A stretch of 64,000 nucleotides of DNA from Niastella vici (GTDB lineage Bacteria > Bacteroidota > Bacteroidia > Chitinophagales > Chitinophagaceae). Under the pieces are notes generated by a model that was not told where the DNA came from, did no database searches, and saw only the letters and a program-made list of their open reading frames with translations. Below are positions 1-8,680 of this stretch, piece by piece. Within the stretch, counting starts at the first letter, position 1. Each line of letters starts with the position of its first letter. The translations under genes and the position numbers were made by a program. Where the stretch lies: assembly GCF_002077945.1 (NCBI RefSeq), contig NZ_LVYD01000064.1:39244-103243 (forward strand). Direction: 5' to 3'.

Positions 1-985
1 CGAGCACTTCTACCTTTTCTCCCATTACACGGCCGGGTGTTACGGTTTTCAAACGAGCCACGCCGTTATCGGCCACAAATACCTGTTTGCTGTTCACACT
101 GCCTACGAATGCTGTGCGGGGTATCATAATTACTGCCGACTGGTTGGGGAAATCGAAAACAGCGGTTCCATACATCCCTGCCTTCAACTGGTTGGCGGCG
201 TTATTGGTGATCGTGATCTCAACGGGGAAGTTCAATGCTTCATCGGCTTTGGGAGCTATGAAGTTGATCTTGCCTGAGAATGTTTTGTCGGGGAAAACAC
301 TGGCCTTTACCTGTACTTGTTTACCCAACTTCAGGTAAGGGATCTGTGCTTCGTTCACGGTAACTTTCAGTTTGAGTGTTGATACGTTCACAATATCAAA
401 TAAAGCGGTACCGGCCGAAACCACACTGCCCGGTTCAATATGCCGTTTGTTTACGATGCCGCTGATGGTAGCGCGAATGCTGGCATCGCCCAGGTTAATG
501 CGCGACTGATCGAGTTTGGTCTTTGCATTGTTCACGCTCTGGCGGGCATTGTCGAGCTGCTGTTGCGTTACCCCGCCTGTTTTGAATGCATTCTCATATC
601 GTTCAAGATCGGTACGGGCCGTTTGGTAATTGGTTTCGGCATTTTGCAGGTCAACTGATAACTGGTCAACGCGAATGGTAGCTACAGTTTGTCCTTTTTG
701 TACAAAGCTGCCTTCATCAACCAGTACGTTTACAATGCGGCCAGCTTTTTCTGCGGCGAGGCTCAATTCCTGTGCCGGTGCAAAATTGCCATTGGCAATT
801 ACATCCAGATCGGGTACTGCGCGGGTAACGGTGTCAATTCGAACGGCCACGGTTGCATTGGTTTGAGCTACGATCTGTGTTTTTTCTTCCGATTTCTTTT
901 TGTTGTTCGAAAGCACTTTGGCAATAGCTCCAATAGAGATTATGATTACTACGATTGTTACAATGATCCTGATGATCTTCTTCAT
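1..985 (-). CDS. HlyD/AcrA-type efflux adaptor (membrane fusion protein), 3' end off window
   Basis: Periplasmic adaptor that links an inner-membrane RND-type pump to a TolC-like channel. I read about 328 codons from an ATG at 985 leftward with no stop, so the C-terminus lies outside the window. The N-terminus is a hydrophobic signal-anchor (MKKIIRIIVTIVVIIISIG). It is followed by a lipoyl-like segment (VDEGSFVQKGQTVATI), an alpha-helical hairpin rich in Gln, Asn and Lys, the second half of the lipoyl domain (IRATISGIVNKRHIEPGS) and a beta-barrel segment, the order usual for HlyD/AcrA proteins. The start lies 6 bp after the stop of the TolC-like gene on the same strand, so they form one operon. 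The pump gene itself is probably next, to the left (inferred). Confidence 0.9.
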   Translation of the reverse strand, partial: MKKIIRIIVTIVVIIISIGAIAKVLSNNKKKSEEKTQIVAQTNATVAVRIDTVTRAVPDLDVIANGNFAPAQELSLAAEKAGRIVNVLVDEGSFVQKGQTVATIRVDQLSVDLQNAETNYQTARTDLERYENAFKTGGVTQQQLDNARQSVNNAKTKLDQSRINLGDASIRATISGIVNKRHIEPGSVVSAGTALFDIVNVSTLKLKVTVNEAQIPYLKLGKQVQVKASVFPDKTFSGKINFIAPKADEALNFPVEITITNNAANQLKAGMYGTAVFDFPNQSAVIMIPRTAFVGSVNSKQVFVADNGVARLKTVTPGRVMGEKVEVL

Positions 986-991
986 TGTATG

Positions 992-2356
992 TTAGTTTAA
1001 GAGTGATTTTAAATTTCCCTGCGCTTTTATCAATTGGATCTCTGCCAACCGGTAATCGAGCAAAGCTGAGGTAAAATTATTTTGTGCGGTGGTCAGCGAA
1101 TTTTCAGCATCCAGCATATCTGTCAATGGCGCCAGCCCCTGCGCATAGTTGTTTTGTGTATTGGTATATACTTCTGCAGCCAGCGCTACGTTTACTTTCT
1201 GATTATTCAACGTGATGATGCTGTTGCCAAGCTGTGTTCTGGCATTCTGATAAGTAAGGCTCAACGACAACTCCGTATTCCTGATGTCTGCCTGCAATTT
1301 CCTGATGTCAACATCTGCCTGCCGTACTTTTGAGCGGGTTGAGAAGCCGTTGAAGATGGGAATTTTCAGGTTTAATCCAACTGAGGCATAGTCGAACCAG
1401 TTTGCGGCCTTGTTTGTAGGAAAGGAATTGCTTATCCCCTGGTAACCATAGTTGCCCGAAAGCGACAGGGAAGGATAATAACCTGCTTTGGTGGCTTCTT
1501 TTTGCAATACCAGCAGTTCTTCCTGTTTCTTCAGTACCTGGTAATCAGATAATTTCTTTACATCTGGCGTATTATCCATCATGGCCAGTTTCGGTTGAAT
1601 GCTATCCAGTGCCGAAGCGGGAATGGTGATGGGGGTTTCAATGGGAATGCCCATATAAAACTTCAGCGTGTTTTCCTGCAGCTGCACGGTATTGATCAAC
1701 TGTTGGCGTTGCGCTTCCAGGTTCGAAAGGTTCACGGTGCTTCTGTCGAGATCAATTTTTTTCGCCAGTCCATTTTTATATTGTCCTTCAATTACATTTT
1801 TTACTCTTGTGGTGGTGGCAATATTGCTGTCAACAACCACCAGCTTTTGACGTTGCACCAGTACCTGGTAGTATTGGGTGGCAACATTTTCTATTACCTG
1901 CTCATCGGTTAAACCCCTCACAAGTTCATAATATTGTTTTGTTGTTTTCGCCGCCTTCAACCCGGTAAATACTGATTGGTCGAACAGGGTTTGCGACAAG
2001 GATACCGACGTGTTGCTGTTCCATTTTTGTCCGAACGCAACCATCAGGGTTTTACCTGGTGTGCCCGCCAGTTCGCCGGGTATGGCGCTTAACTGTAAAA
2101 TAGGATTATAGGTAAGGCTGCTGGTGGCGTTTACCTGTGGCAGTGCCAGCGACCGGGCCTGATCAATTTTATACTGGCCGTTTTCTTCGTCGAGCCTGGC
2201 TTTAATGGCTTCCGATTTATTCTTCAATGCCTGTTGTAATGCTTCTTTCAGGGACAGCGGGGTTGTTTGCGCATTTGCTAGCGACAAAATGCATACCCCG
2301 GCCACAAGCAATACCAGACGTTGAGCAACAATTCGAAGCGATTGGTTGTGTTTCAT
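992..2356 (-). CDS. TolC-family outer-membrane efflux channel
   Basis: Outer-membrane channel of a tripartite efflux pump, 454 aa, the usual length for OEP/TolC proteins. A signal peptide (cleavage likely after SLANA) precedes two similar halves of long amphipathic helices. SLKEALQQALKNKSEAIKAR near the N-terminus is the typical OEP opening, and the second half contains SLSGNYGYQGISN and GLNLKIPIFNGF, a phrase characteristic of the family. It sits between an upstream TetR gene (34 bp away) and the downstream HlyD-like adaptor (6 bp), all on the minus strand. The substrate cannot be told from the sequence. Confidence 0.93.
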   Translation of the reverse strand: MKHNQSLRIVAQRLVLLVAGVCILSLANAQTTPLSLKEALQQALKNKSEAIKARLDEENGQYKIDQARSLALPQVNATSSLTYNPILQLSAIPGELAGTPGKTLMVAFGQKWNSNTSVSLSQTLFDQSVFTGLKAAKTTKQYYELVRGLTDEQVIENVATQYYQVLVQRQKLVVVDSNIATTTRVKNVIEGQYKNGLAKKIDLDRSTVNLSNLEAQRQQLINTVQLQENTLKFYMGIPIETPITIPASALDSIQPKLAMMDNTPDVKKLSDYQVLKKQEELLVLQKEATKAGYYPSLSLSGNYGYQGISNSFPTNKAANWFDYASVGLNLKIPIFNGFSTRSKVRQADVDIRKLQADIRNTELSLSLTYQNARTQLGNSIITLNNQKVNVALAAEVYTNTQNNYAQGLAPLTDMLDAENSLTTAQNNFTSALLDYRLAEIQLIKAQGNLKSLLN

Positions 2357-2389
2357 TAAAAGATGTATTTAGTTGAGCGGTTTACTTTT

Positions 2390-3052
2390 TTAAAAGGTTT
2401 CGTTCTTTTCAGTATGTTCAAGCCTGTTAGCAAGACTGTATTTACTCAATTCAATTTCCAGTTGTGGAATGGCTTCAGCGGCAATAATGCCGTACAGGAA
2501 CAGGTACTGGGCCTGGCGAAAAACTTCTTCTTTTGAATAGTCGTTCACCAGCTCGGCCGCGAACTCGAAATCTTTTTTTAGGTGCTGTTGTATAAGGGAA
2601 ACTATCAATCTGGGGTGCAGGCTTCCGCGGAATACACCTTCCACAATTCCCTGTTCCAGTACTTTCAGTAACCGCGGTTCAATGACGCTATCGAGTTTAT
2701 CTGTAAGCGCTACATTTTCAGCCGGGTAATGTTTTTGCAGGTCTGTAAAAAAGGCCGGACTGGTTTTTTTGCAGAACTCAACATTGACTGCCATATAGGC
2801 CAGTATCCGTCGCAGGTTGCCTTCACCGGTTTTGTCTGCTTCTTCCATATCCTGGTGGTAATCAGCTGCCACCTGTTTGCATACCTGCTGAACGAGATCA
2901 TGGCGCGAAGTGAAAAAACGGTACAGGGTCTTCTTTGAGATCGCCAGCTGCGACGCAATATCATCCATGGTATACGCCTGAATGCCATGCGTGGTGAAGA
3001 GGCGAAACGCTGTGTGAAGTATGATGTGTTCGTTCATTAAATTTTCGACCAT
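2390..3052 (-). CDS. TetR/AcrR-family repressor of the efflux operon
   Basis: DNA-binding regulator, 220 aa. The N-terminal helix-turn-helix is clear (TMDDIASQLAISKKTLYRFF, about residues 28-47). The rest is the helical ligand-binding and dimerisation region, which is variable in this family. It is the first gene of the minus-strand TetR-TolC-HlyD group. A 31-bp interrupted palindrome starts about 30 bp upstream of its start codon and is a good candidate for its own operator, so autorepression with release by a toxic ligand is likely (inferred). The ATG at 3052 is used; an ATG five codons later is possible. Confidence 0.9.
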   Translation of the reverse strand: MVENLMNEHIILHTAFRLFTTHGIQAYTMDDIASQLAISKKTLYRFFTSRHDLVQQVCKQVAADYHQDMEEADKTGEGNLRRILAYMAVNVEFCKKTSPAFFTDLQKHYPAENVALTDKLDSVIEPRLLKVLEQGIVEGVFRGSLHPRLIVSLIQQHLKKDFEFAAELVNDYSKEEVFRQAQYLFLYGIIAAEAIPQLEIELSKYSLANRLEHTEKNETF

Positions 3053-3081
3053 TTTGGTTGGTTGGTCAAAAGTAATATGAC

Positions 3082-3112
3082 TTTTCGACTAATTTGTAAT
3101 AATAGTCGAAAA
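3082..3112. promoter_or_regulatory. Candidate TetR operator palindrome
   Basis: Perfect 10-bp arms, TTTTCGACTA (3082-3091) and TAGTCGAAAA (3103-3112), are separated by 11 bp. The site lies upstream of the minus-strand TetR gene and between it and the divergent second TetR gene. Partial copies (AATAGTCG near 3169, TCGAATAGTC near 3316) occur around the second TetR start. Binding is inferred from symmetry and position only. Confidence 0.55.
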
Positions 3113-3278
3113 TAACTGTTAAAGGAATGTGAAAGCAGTTGGGATTAATGGGAGAAATAAAGTTCTAATAGTCGCCTCGGAATAATATATATACTTGATA
3201 ATTAATTGATTTTATATTTACACGGCTGAAACGATCCATATGTCGGTTGTTTCTGGTCGAAGGATACTGGGGATTCAG

Positions 3279-3286
3279 TATATTTG
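3279..3286 (+). promoter_or_regulatory. Possible -7 promoter element of second TetR gene
   Basis: TATATTTG matches the Bacteroidota -7 consensus TAnnTTTG, 28 bp before the ATG at 3314. No good TTTG -33 element is seen at the usual distance, so this is weak support. Confidence 0.35.
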
Positions 3287-3313
3287 TACATATACCAATA
3301 AAATCGACCAAAA

Positions 3314-3913
3314 ATGTCGAATAGTCAAGATTTGAAAGATCCCATCAGGGATGAAATACTTACCGGAGCCCGGGATCTGTTTGAACGGTTCGGTTTCAAA
3401 AAGACCACCATGGAAGACATTGCCCGGCAAATAGGCAAGTCGAAAAGCGCGCTGTATTATTATTACAAAACCAAGGAAGAGATCTTTGAGGCGGTTGTCA
3501 TCAATGAAATTGCATCTACTCAGAACAAAACTGCGGAGCTCATAAAAACGGAAGAATCAGCCATTAAAAAATTCAAACTCCTGTTCACCAGCACGATGCA
3601 GGAAGTAAAAGAAAAGGCCAACAAATTCTCGATATTCAAGTCAGACATGTACGAGAATCATTTCATGTTCGAAAACATTGTCAGGAAGCGCGATTCGTAT
3701 ATTGAAGAAATGCTAAAAGATATTCTTATCCTGGGCATCAGTCAGCATGAAATAAAAATGATGAACAATGCCGAAATGACCTTATGGGCAAAAATGGTAA
3801 ACCTGATGATGCGGTCTATATCGAACAAAATTTTTCTGGAAGATGAATTCCATTTGTACGGTTCTCAATTTGAATTTATAGCCGATTCGTTGTTAAATGG
3901 CGTAACGGTTTAA
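3314..3913 (+). CDS. TetR/AcrR-family transcriptional regulator
   Basis: Second TetR-type regulator, 199 aa, divergent from the first across a 261-bp spacer. The helix-turn-helix is TTMEDIARQIGKSKSALYYY, about residues 30-50, followed by KTKEEIFEAV. The C-terminal half is helical and shows no recognisable ligand signature. No obvious target gene is adjacent, since the next gene converges on it. It may act on the divergent efflux operon or elsewhere; the sequence does not decide. Confidence 0.9.
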   Translation: MSNSQDLKDPIRDEILTGARDLFERFGFKKTTMEDIARQIGKSKSALYYYYKTKEEIFEAVVINEIASTQNKTAELIKTEESAIKKFKLLFTSTMQEVKEKANKFSIFKSDMYENHFMFENIVRKRDSYIEEMLKDILILGISQHEIKMMNNAEMTLWAKMVNLMMRSISNKIFLEDEFHLYGSQFEFIADSLLNGVTV

Positions 3914-3974
3914 CAGTTGCGGCAAGGTGCGAATGCATCCTGAGGTGCTGGAACCATTGGTGGAAGAGAAGTAG

Positions 3975-4607
3975 TTACTGTATCGTGAATTCGATGGGAT
4001 TTACTTTTAAAGGTGGATACCCTTCTATCACAGCCTGAATATTGGTAAAGGTGACCTTTTCGCCAGATTGCAGCTCATTCATGAGCCGAATTGATGGTTC
4101 ATTGAACCGGTTCCCTGTGTTTACCTGGTATTGAATAGTGCCATCGCTTTTATGAAAAATAATTGTATAAGTTTTAATGGGAATAGGGTCTGTATGATCT
4201 TCCCTGGTCCTGTACATCCCAATTAGCCCACCTATGGCGATTAGCTCCCGTTTGTTGATAGCACCCCCGTATTTCACCCCAACAAGCGCTTCGGCTTTAT
4301 TATTTTCATAAACCATCACATTAATGGAATCGTATGGGATTAATTTATTCTTTTGTTGTTGATATATCCTGATAATTGTATTACCAGGCCGCATAGGTTT
4401 GAAGATCAAAAATGCGAATTGGGCGGGTTCAATTTTCCCATTATCAGTTTTGAAAACCAATGATGACGCCTTGCTGTCTTTTACGAGATAACGAACATAA
4501 TTTTCCATATTCGTATAAAAAGCTTCCTTGCGTTCGTAAAAAATCACTTTTTGTGAAAAAAGGGAATGGGTCCACAGGCTCAACAGGATGCAAATAAGAG
4601 ATTTCAT
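3975..4607 (-). CDS. Secreted protein of unknown function
   Basis: I do not recognise the family. I start at the ATG at 4607 because MKSLICILLSLWTHSLFSQ is a clear signal peptide with a Bacteroidota-style SQ cleavage site; the frame is open for a further 37 codons upstream, but that segment overlaps the neighbouring gene and looks non-coding. The mature part (about 190 aa) looks beta-rich: a segment with RPGNTIIRIYQQQ, a GVKYGGAINKRELIAIGG stretch, and a C-terminal segment with ESG-like turns. It is probably periplasmic. It lies 35 bp after the GlsB-like gene on the same strand. Confidence 0.6.
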   Translation of the reverse strand: MKSLICILLSLWTHSLFSQKVIFYERKEAFYTNMENYVRYLVKDSKASSLVFKTDNGKIEPAQFAFLIFKPMRPGNTIIRIYQQQKNKLIPYDSINVMVYENNKAEALVGVKYGGAINKRELIAIGGLIGMYRTREDHTDPIPIKTYTIIFHKSDGTIQYQVNTGNRFNEPSIRLMNELQSGEKVTFTNIQAVIEGYPPLKVNPIEFTIQ

Positions 4608-4642
4608 ATGTTCATAAAAGTAAGGATAGCCAACCGTTTTTA

Positions 4643-4927
4643 CTATCGACGCCCAAAAACAGCGCCCCGGAGGAGTGCAACAATTAGGGTAAACAGGGCA
4701 GAACCGACGACTGACCAAACGATGGGAAATGTTTTTCCACCCACATGAATGGCAAATATTTCGGGCAGTCCGAGTTTATGGGCCAGCCACATGCCTATAT
4801 AAGCGCCAATGAACCCAACAATAATGGATACAAAGCAGCCACCCAGGTCGTATCCGGCCAGGGATTGGCCCACTGCGCCGCAAATGGCGGCAATTATCAG
4901 TAAGATCAATAACTCGGTGAGTGTCAT
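4643..4927 (-). CDS. GlsB/YeaQ/YmgE-family small membrane protein
   Basis: A 94-aa protein with three hydrophobic segments and the glycine-rich pattern of the family formerly called transglycosylase-associated proteins (GAVGQSLAGYDLGG, then IVGFIGAYIGMWLAHKLGLP, then a third helix). Such proteins are stress-induced inner-membrane proteins of unknown biochemical role. Length and the order of helices fit the family. Confidence 0.82.
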   Translation of the reverse strand: MTLTELLILLIIAAICGAVGQSLAGYDLGGCFVSIIVGFIGAYIGMWLAHKLGLPEIFAIHVGGKTFPIVWSVVGSALFTLIVALLRGAVFGRR

Positions 4928-5077
4928 ATGAAAACGTTTTATTCAATTAGTACCGTTGCAATTTGAGTGCCGCAGTATTGTTTTAAAAACTACGAAATAA
5001 AACTAAAAGGTTTGCTATATTCGACGTTAGTCTGATGTTAAATTAGTAATTCTACTCAAAACCGGCGATTGTTTCAT

Positions 5078-7210
5078 ATGTCACACAAAGCTTCGGCCCG
5101 AAGGGCCGCCTTCTTTTTCCCTGTATTGCTTTTACAAACTTGTATCTCATTTGCACAAAAACCAGCGGCGCCTCAACCTGATTTTCTCACAGCGCCTACC
5201 TGGACTGCCGACAATGGCAACGGTACCTTCACGAATCCGCTTTTTTTCGATGAGTTCTCTGATCCCGATATGATCAGGGTAGGGGATGATTATTACCTCA
5301 CCGGAACCACCATGCATGCCATGCCCGGTTTGCCGGTGCTTCATTCGCGCGACCTGGTGAACTGGGAGTTCCTGACCTATGCTGTTGACCGCCTTGATCT
5401 GGGGCCTGAATTCCGTTTGGAAAATGGCGGTAATATCTACGGTCAGGGCATTTGGGCCCCCTGTTTCCGTTACCATAATGGTAAATATTACATTTTTAGT
5501 AACGTTAACCGCCGTAATACCCAGTTATTTACGGCCGATAATCCCAAAGGACCCTGGAAGCATGGTGAATTACGCAAAAGTTTTCACGACCTCTCTGTTT
5601 TGTTTGATGACGATGGCAAAACTTATGTGATCTGGGGATATGATGAAGTGCACCTGGCCGAACTGAATGATTCGTTGACAGATGTAGTGCCCGGTAGTGA
5701 GCAGGTGATTGTGCCAAAAGGAAGCGGCGCCGGCGAAGGGTCTCACTTTTATAAGATCGATGGAAAATATTATATAACCAATACCAATTATGACCCGGTT
5801 TGCTACCAGGTATGTTTGCGGGCCAATAAACCCCGCGGTCCTTATGAGATCACGGTAATGAGCGCAAAGGAAAGTTTTGGTTTTGGCACCGGCTGGCGGC
5901 ACACCGATCTTCGTAATGGACCGCCATTCAAATTGACGCCACCCGTTCCCAATTTCCTGGGCGCCATGCCCATTCACCAGGGCGGTATTGTACAAATACA
6001 ATCGGGTGAATGGTGGGGCTGGTCAATGATGGATGGTAATTCTGTGGGCCGGTTGATCTGTCTTTCACCTGTTACCTGGCAAAACGGCTGGCCATACTTT
6101 GGCCTTCCGGGAAACCTTACCCGCAGTCCGCAAACCTGGGTAAAACCCAATACCGGTTTTGTTTCCACTCCGCATGCGCCTTACCGCAGAAGCGATGATT
6201 TTGCAATGCCCACCTTACAACCCGTGTGGCAATGGAACCATGTACCGGTTGATAAAAAATGGTCGCTGACCGCAAGAAAAGGTTACCTGCGTTTGAATGC
6301 CCTGCCGGCAAAGGACCTGTGGACGGCAAAGAATACGCTTACCCAACGGGCTATTGGTCCCGAGTCAGTTGTTACTACAGAAACTGACCTCTCGAAGCTG
6401 AAGAATGGGGATGTGGCCGGGCTCGCCCTGCTTAATTTACCGTATGCCTGGATTGGCGTTGCAAAAAAAGCCGATGGATTGGAGATACAGCAATATGATC
6501 AACAATCGGGCAAACCGGTAACAGCCAAAATTAACGGCACACAGGTATGGTTACGCGTGAGCTGTAATTTTGAAACGGAAAAAGCTTTCTTTAGCTATAG
6601 CACCGATGGCAGCAATTATACGCCACTGGGTACTGAATTTATTATGGCATTTCAGTTACGCACTTTCCAGGGCGTGCGCTATGGCCTGTTTAACTTCAAT
6701 ACATTGGACGCAGAAGGCGGCTACGCCGATTTCAATACGTTTGTTGTGAATGAACCCCGGCCACGCGGTTTAACTAAGCCAATACCTTATGGCTGGTTGA
6801 TTACCCTGACCAGCATGGCTGATAGTACTGTGTTAGTTAACTGGAAAGGATTTGTACGGCCTGTGAGGGCCGGTGATAAGTTGGCGCAGAACAATGCGCG
6901 CCTGTTCAGGGTGATTGACAAAGGCAATGGACGGGTGGCTTTGCAATCTGTAGTAGATAACGGTTTTGTAACAGTAAAGGGTATAGGTGTAATGGCGGAA
7001 GTGCGGATAGAAAAAGAAGAGAAAGGAGAAGCATCTCAATTTCAGTGGCAGGATATGTATCATGGCGAACTGATGCTGCATTCGCTGTATACACACCGCT
7101 ATCTGTTTGCCGATCCGCATGCAGGGAGTCTTTGTTCTGCCGATGCCCCCGGTACGCAACCTGACCGTAAAGACGGCGCCTGTTTTTCCTGGACAATTGT
7201 TGAACAATAA
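5078..7210 (+). CDS. Glycoside hydrolase family 43 (beta-xylosidase/arabinosidase-like), secreted
   Basis: Secreted glycosidase of about 710 aa. A TTG at 5069 would add three residues, but I use the ATG at 5078. A signal peptide (cleavage after SFAQ) precedes a five-bladed propeller catalytic domain of GH43. The general-base Asp lies in FSDPDMIRVGDDYYLTGT (about residue 64), the pKa-modulating Asp is probably in the DLSVLFDDDGKTYVIWG region, and the general acid Glu is in GAGEGSHFYKIDGKYYIT (about residue 223). A beta-sandwich region resembling the GH43 C-terminal concanavalin-like domain follows, then about 130 residues (PYGWLITLTSMADSTVLVNW onward) of unidentified beta-rich fold. The likely role is release of xylose or arabinose from plant polysaccharides; the substrate is inferred. 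It stands alone, with a strong terminator right after it. Confidence 0.9.
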   Translation: MSHKASARRAAFFFPVLLLQTCISFAQKPAAPQPDFLTAPTWTADNGNGTFTNPLFFDEFSDPDMIRVGDDYYLTGTTMHAMPGLPVLHSRDLVNWEFLTYAVDRLDLGPEFRLENGGNIYGQGIWAPCFRYHNGKYYIFSNVNRRNTQLFTADNPKGPWKHGELRKSFHDLSVLFDDDGKTYVIWGYDEVHLAELNDSLTDVVPGSEQVIVPKGSGAGEGSHFYKIDGKYYITNTNYDPVCYQVCLRANKPRGPYEITVMSAKESFGFGTGWRHTDLRNGPPFKLTPPVPNFLGAMPIHQGGIVQIQSGEWWGWSMMDGNSVGRLICLSPVTWQNGWPYFGLPGNLTRSPQTWVKPNTGFVSTPHAPYRRSDDFAMPTLQPVWQWNHVPVDKKWSLTARKGYLRLNALPAKDLWTAKNTLTQRAIGPESVVTTETDLSKLKNGDVAGLALLNLPYAWIGVAKKADGLEIQQYDQQSGKPVTAKINGTQVWLRVSCNFETEKAFFSYSTDGSNYTPLGTEFIMAFQLRTFQGVRYGLFNFNTLDAEGGYADFNTFVVNEPRPRGLTKPIPYGWLITLTSMADSTVLVNWKGFVRPVRAGDKLAQNNARLFRVIDKGNGRVALQSVVDNGFVTVKGIGVMAEVRIEKEEKGEASQFQWQDMYHGELMLHSLYTHRYLFADPHAGSLCSADAPGTQPDRKDGACFSWTIVEQ

Positions 7211-7214
7211 ATTT

Positions 7215-7252
7215 AAAAAGACTGTCCCAGCTGAACCGGGACAGTCTTTTTT
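7215..7252. terminator. Bidirectional intrinsic terminator
   Basis: Perfect 14-bp arms AAAAAGACTGTCCC (7215-7228) and GGGACAGTCTTTTT (7238-7251) with a 9-nt loop, between the convergent GH43 gene and the split secreted-protein gene. T-runs lie on both strands. Confidence 0.9.
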
Positions 7253-7265
7253 CTATCAACATAAT

Positions 7266-8006
7266 TTATTTACCGAGTTGCGCTTTCAGTTTGTAATAGG
7301 TTTGAAATAGGGTGATCCTTCTTTTTAATTCATACTCCATGGTGGCGCCTTCATAGCCCGGCACAATTAGATTATAATATTTCCAGGCTTCATCAAAATT
7401 TAGCGTCAGCAGGTTTAAATGGCTCAGGTTATAGTAAATGGTTTCTTTCACCCCTTTATCAATTCTGGGCTCATTGCTTTGTAATACTTTTTCCAGAGTG
7501 GGTTTTATGCCCTGGCAAATTGTTTTACAGGCTTCAAAGTTACCATTGTGCATAGAGTCCAATGCAATCTTGTAATGAGCCACCGCACTATCCAGATCGC
7601 TGTAATCATAAGGCCGGTTCTTGAGTTTTACAAAACCATAACCGTACACTTCTCTATATGAATTAACGCTGTTGTACATATAACCAATGTAGGTTGCCAT
7701 GCGCCCGAATACCTGTTTGCCCACTTTTTCTTCCAGCTTCCGTTGGATCGTCGATTTGTTGAAAGATTCGAAGTCAGTCAGGGAAAGCTCAGAGAAGAAC
7801 GGGTTCACCGGCATCTCCGTTGCTGACAGAAAATCTTTATGCAGGGTGATGGTGAACACTTCTTTATCGCTGGCTACTTCAACGGTTTGAAGCACTTCGC
7901 CGGTTGGTTTCTTTACAATCAGTTTCAGGGGGAAATTACAGGTATAATCCCCGAGCAACCCATTTACTTCCCGGGGTACTCCATTGGGGCTTTTGAACCG
8001 GTAAGC
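7266..8006 (-). CDS. 3' half of a frameshifted secreted-protein gene
   Basis: This reading frame has no credible start of its own: the first possible codon is a TTG at 7958, while protein-like sequence continues upstream of it (AYRFKSPNGVPREVNGLLGD) as far as a stop just before position 8006. It is entered exactly if ribosomes slip -1 at the A AAA AAG heptamer (8012-8006) of the upstream gene, or if one A has been lost from a run of seven. About 246 residues follow the junction, the latter part helical (YYNLSHLNLLTLNFDEAWKY, a TPR-like look). I do not recognise the family. Read with the 5' half, it makes a protein of about 460 aa. Confidence 0.6.
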   Translation of the reverse strand, partial: AYRFKSPNGVPREVNGLLGDYTCNFPLKLIVKKPTGEVLQTVEVASDKEVFTITLHKDFLSATEMPVNPFFSELSLTDFESFNKSTIQRKLEEKVGKQVFGRMATYIGYMYNSVNSYREVYGYGFVKLKNRPYDYSDLDSAVAHYKIALDSMHNGNFEACKTICQGIKPTLEKVLQSNEPRIDKGVKETIYYNLSHLNLLTLNFDEAWKYYNLIVPGYEGATMEYELKRRITLFQTYYKLKAQLGK

Positions 8007-8650
8007 TTTTTTTCAACCTGTCCAACCAGTACATTATCCTGGAAGATATTATATACAGTCGTATACTGCATATTACCAAGTATTATCTCTGAACCTTTTG
8101 AATCTACTTTTAAATTTAGCGGTTGTTTTTTATCGCGCTCCAGGGGCTCCATAATGCGGTCTTTGTTCTCCTTCTCGAACTTGCGAACATAGAGCGAATC
8201 ATCTATAAAATCAAAATTGTTCTTTTTGATGAACTCTTCAACGGCTTGCACATTTAAGGCTTCGCCCTGTATCAGGCTGGGCGTGCTGTCTTTGAATAAG
8301 TAGCCAACGAGGTCTCTTTCAAGCGGACGGTTATTATACGGAAAATGAAAGTTCATTTTCTTCTCCGGATTATCCAGAAAGGTTATTTCAGCCCAGCGAA
8401 CCGCATCTTTGCGTAAGGGATTTTTAAATTCGCACCATTTTTCTTTAATGGAAATTAATGGCTTCTGTGCTGGCGTGCTTACGGTAAGATCAAAGAAGCG
8501 AAGCAAACCGCCTTTCCCATCATACGTTGCAATGATGTTTTTATCAATTGAAACTTTTCCTTTTTTTACATCATAGTTCTGGGCAAAAGTGAGTGAAGGA
8601 ATTGCAGCAATAGCTACAAGAAAAGTTTTACTTTTCAAGGGTTTGATCAT
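7964..8650 (-). CDS. 5' half of a frameshifted secreted-protein gene, unknown family
   Basis: This part opens with a signal peptide (MIKPLKSKTFLVAIAAIPSL, then TFAQ) and runs 228 codons to a TAA at 7964. The last 13 residues, after VEKK, look unlike the rest, whereas the -1 frame continues smoothly into the 3' half. The likely native protein therefore joins residues 1-215 of this frame to the -1 frame. It is a periplasmic or outer-membrane protein of unknown function, and no enzyme motif is visible. Its start abuts the truncated RNA ligase remnant on the other strand. Confidence 0.6.
   Translation of the reverse strand: MIKPLKSKTFLVAIAAIPSLTFAQNYDVKKGKVSIDKNIIATYDGKGGLLRFFDLTVSTPAQKPLISIKEKWCEFKNPLRKDAVRWAEITFLDNPEKKMNFHFPYNNRPLERDLVGYLFKDSTPSLIQGEALNVQAVEEFIKKNNFDFIDDSLYVRKFEKENKDRIMEPLERDKKQPLNLKVDSKGSEIILGNMQYTTVYNIFQDNVLVGQVEKKLTGSKAPMEYPGK
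8006..8012 (-). other. dnaX-like -1 slippery heptamer (A AAA AAG)
   Basis: On the minus strand the zero frame reads GAA AAA AAG, giving the heptamer A AAA AAG used for programmed -1 frameshifting in E. coli dnaX and in several IS elements. A -1 slip here joins the two halves of the 7266-8650 gene. I see no strong stem-loop at the usual 5-9 nt distance; the nearest GC arms (CCCCG/CGGGG) begin about 29 nt downstream. Loss of one A from the homopolymer is an equally simple explanation. Confidence 0.5.
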
Positions 8651-8680
8651 ATAAGGCTGTTTAATTATGAGTAGTGCTAA

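Noticed and set aside
5147..7262. Long antisense frames under the GH43 gene
   Set aside because: They mirror the codon pattern of the GH43 gene and show no protein-family signal.
7930..8000. Stimulatory stem-loop for the 8006-8012 slippery site
   Set aside because: The best arms (CCCCG/CGGGG) start about 29 nt downstream, too far for a typical -1 signal, so not claimed as a feature.
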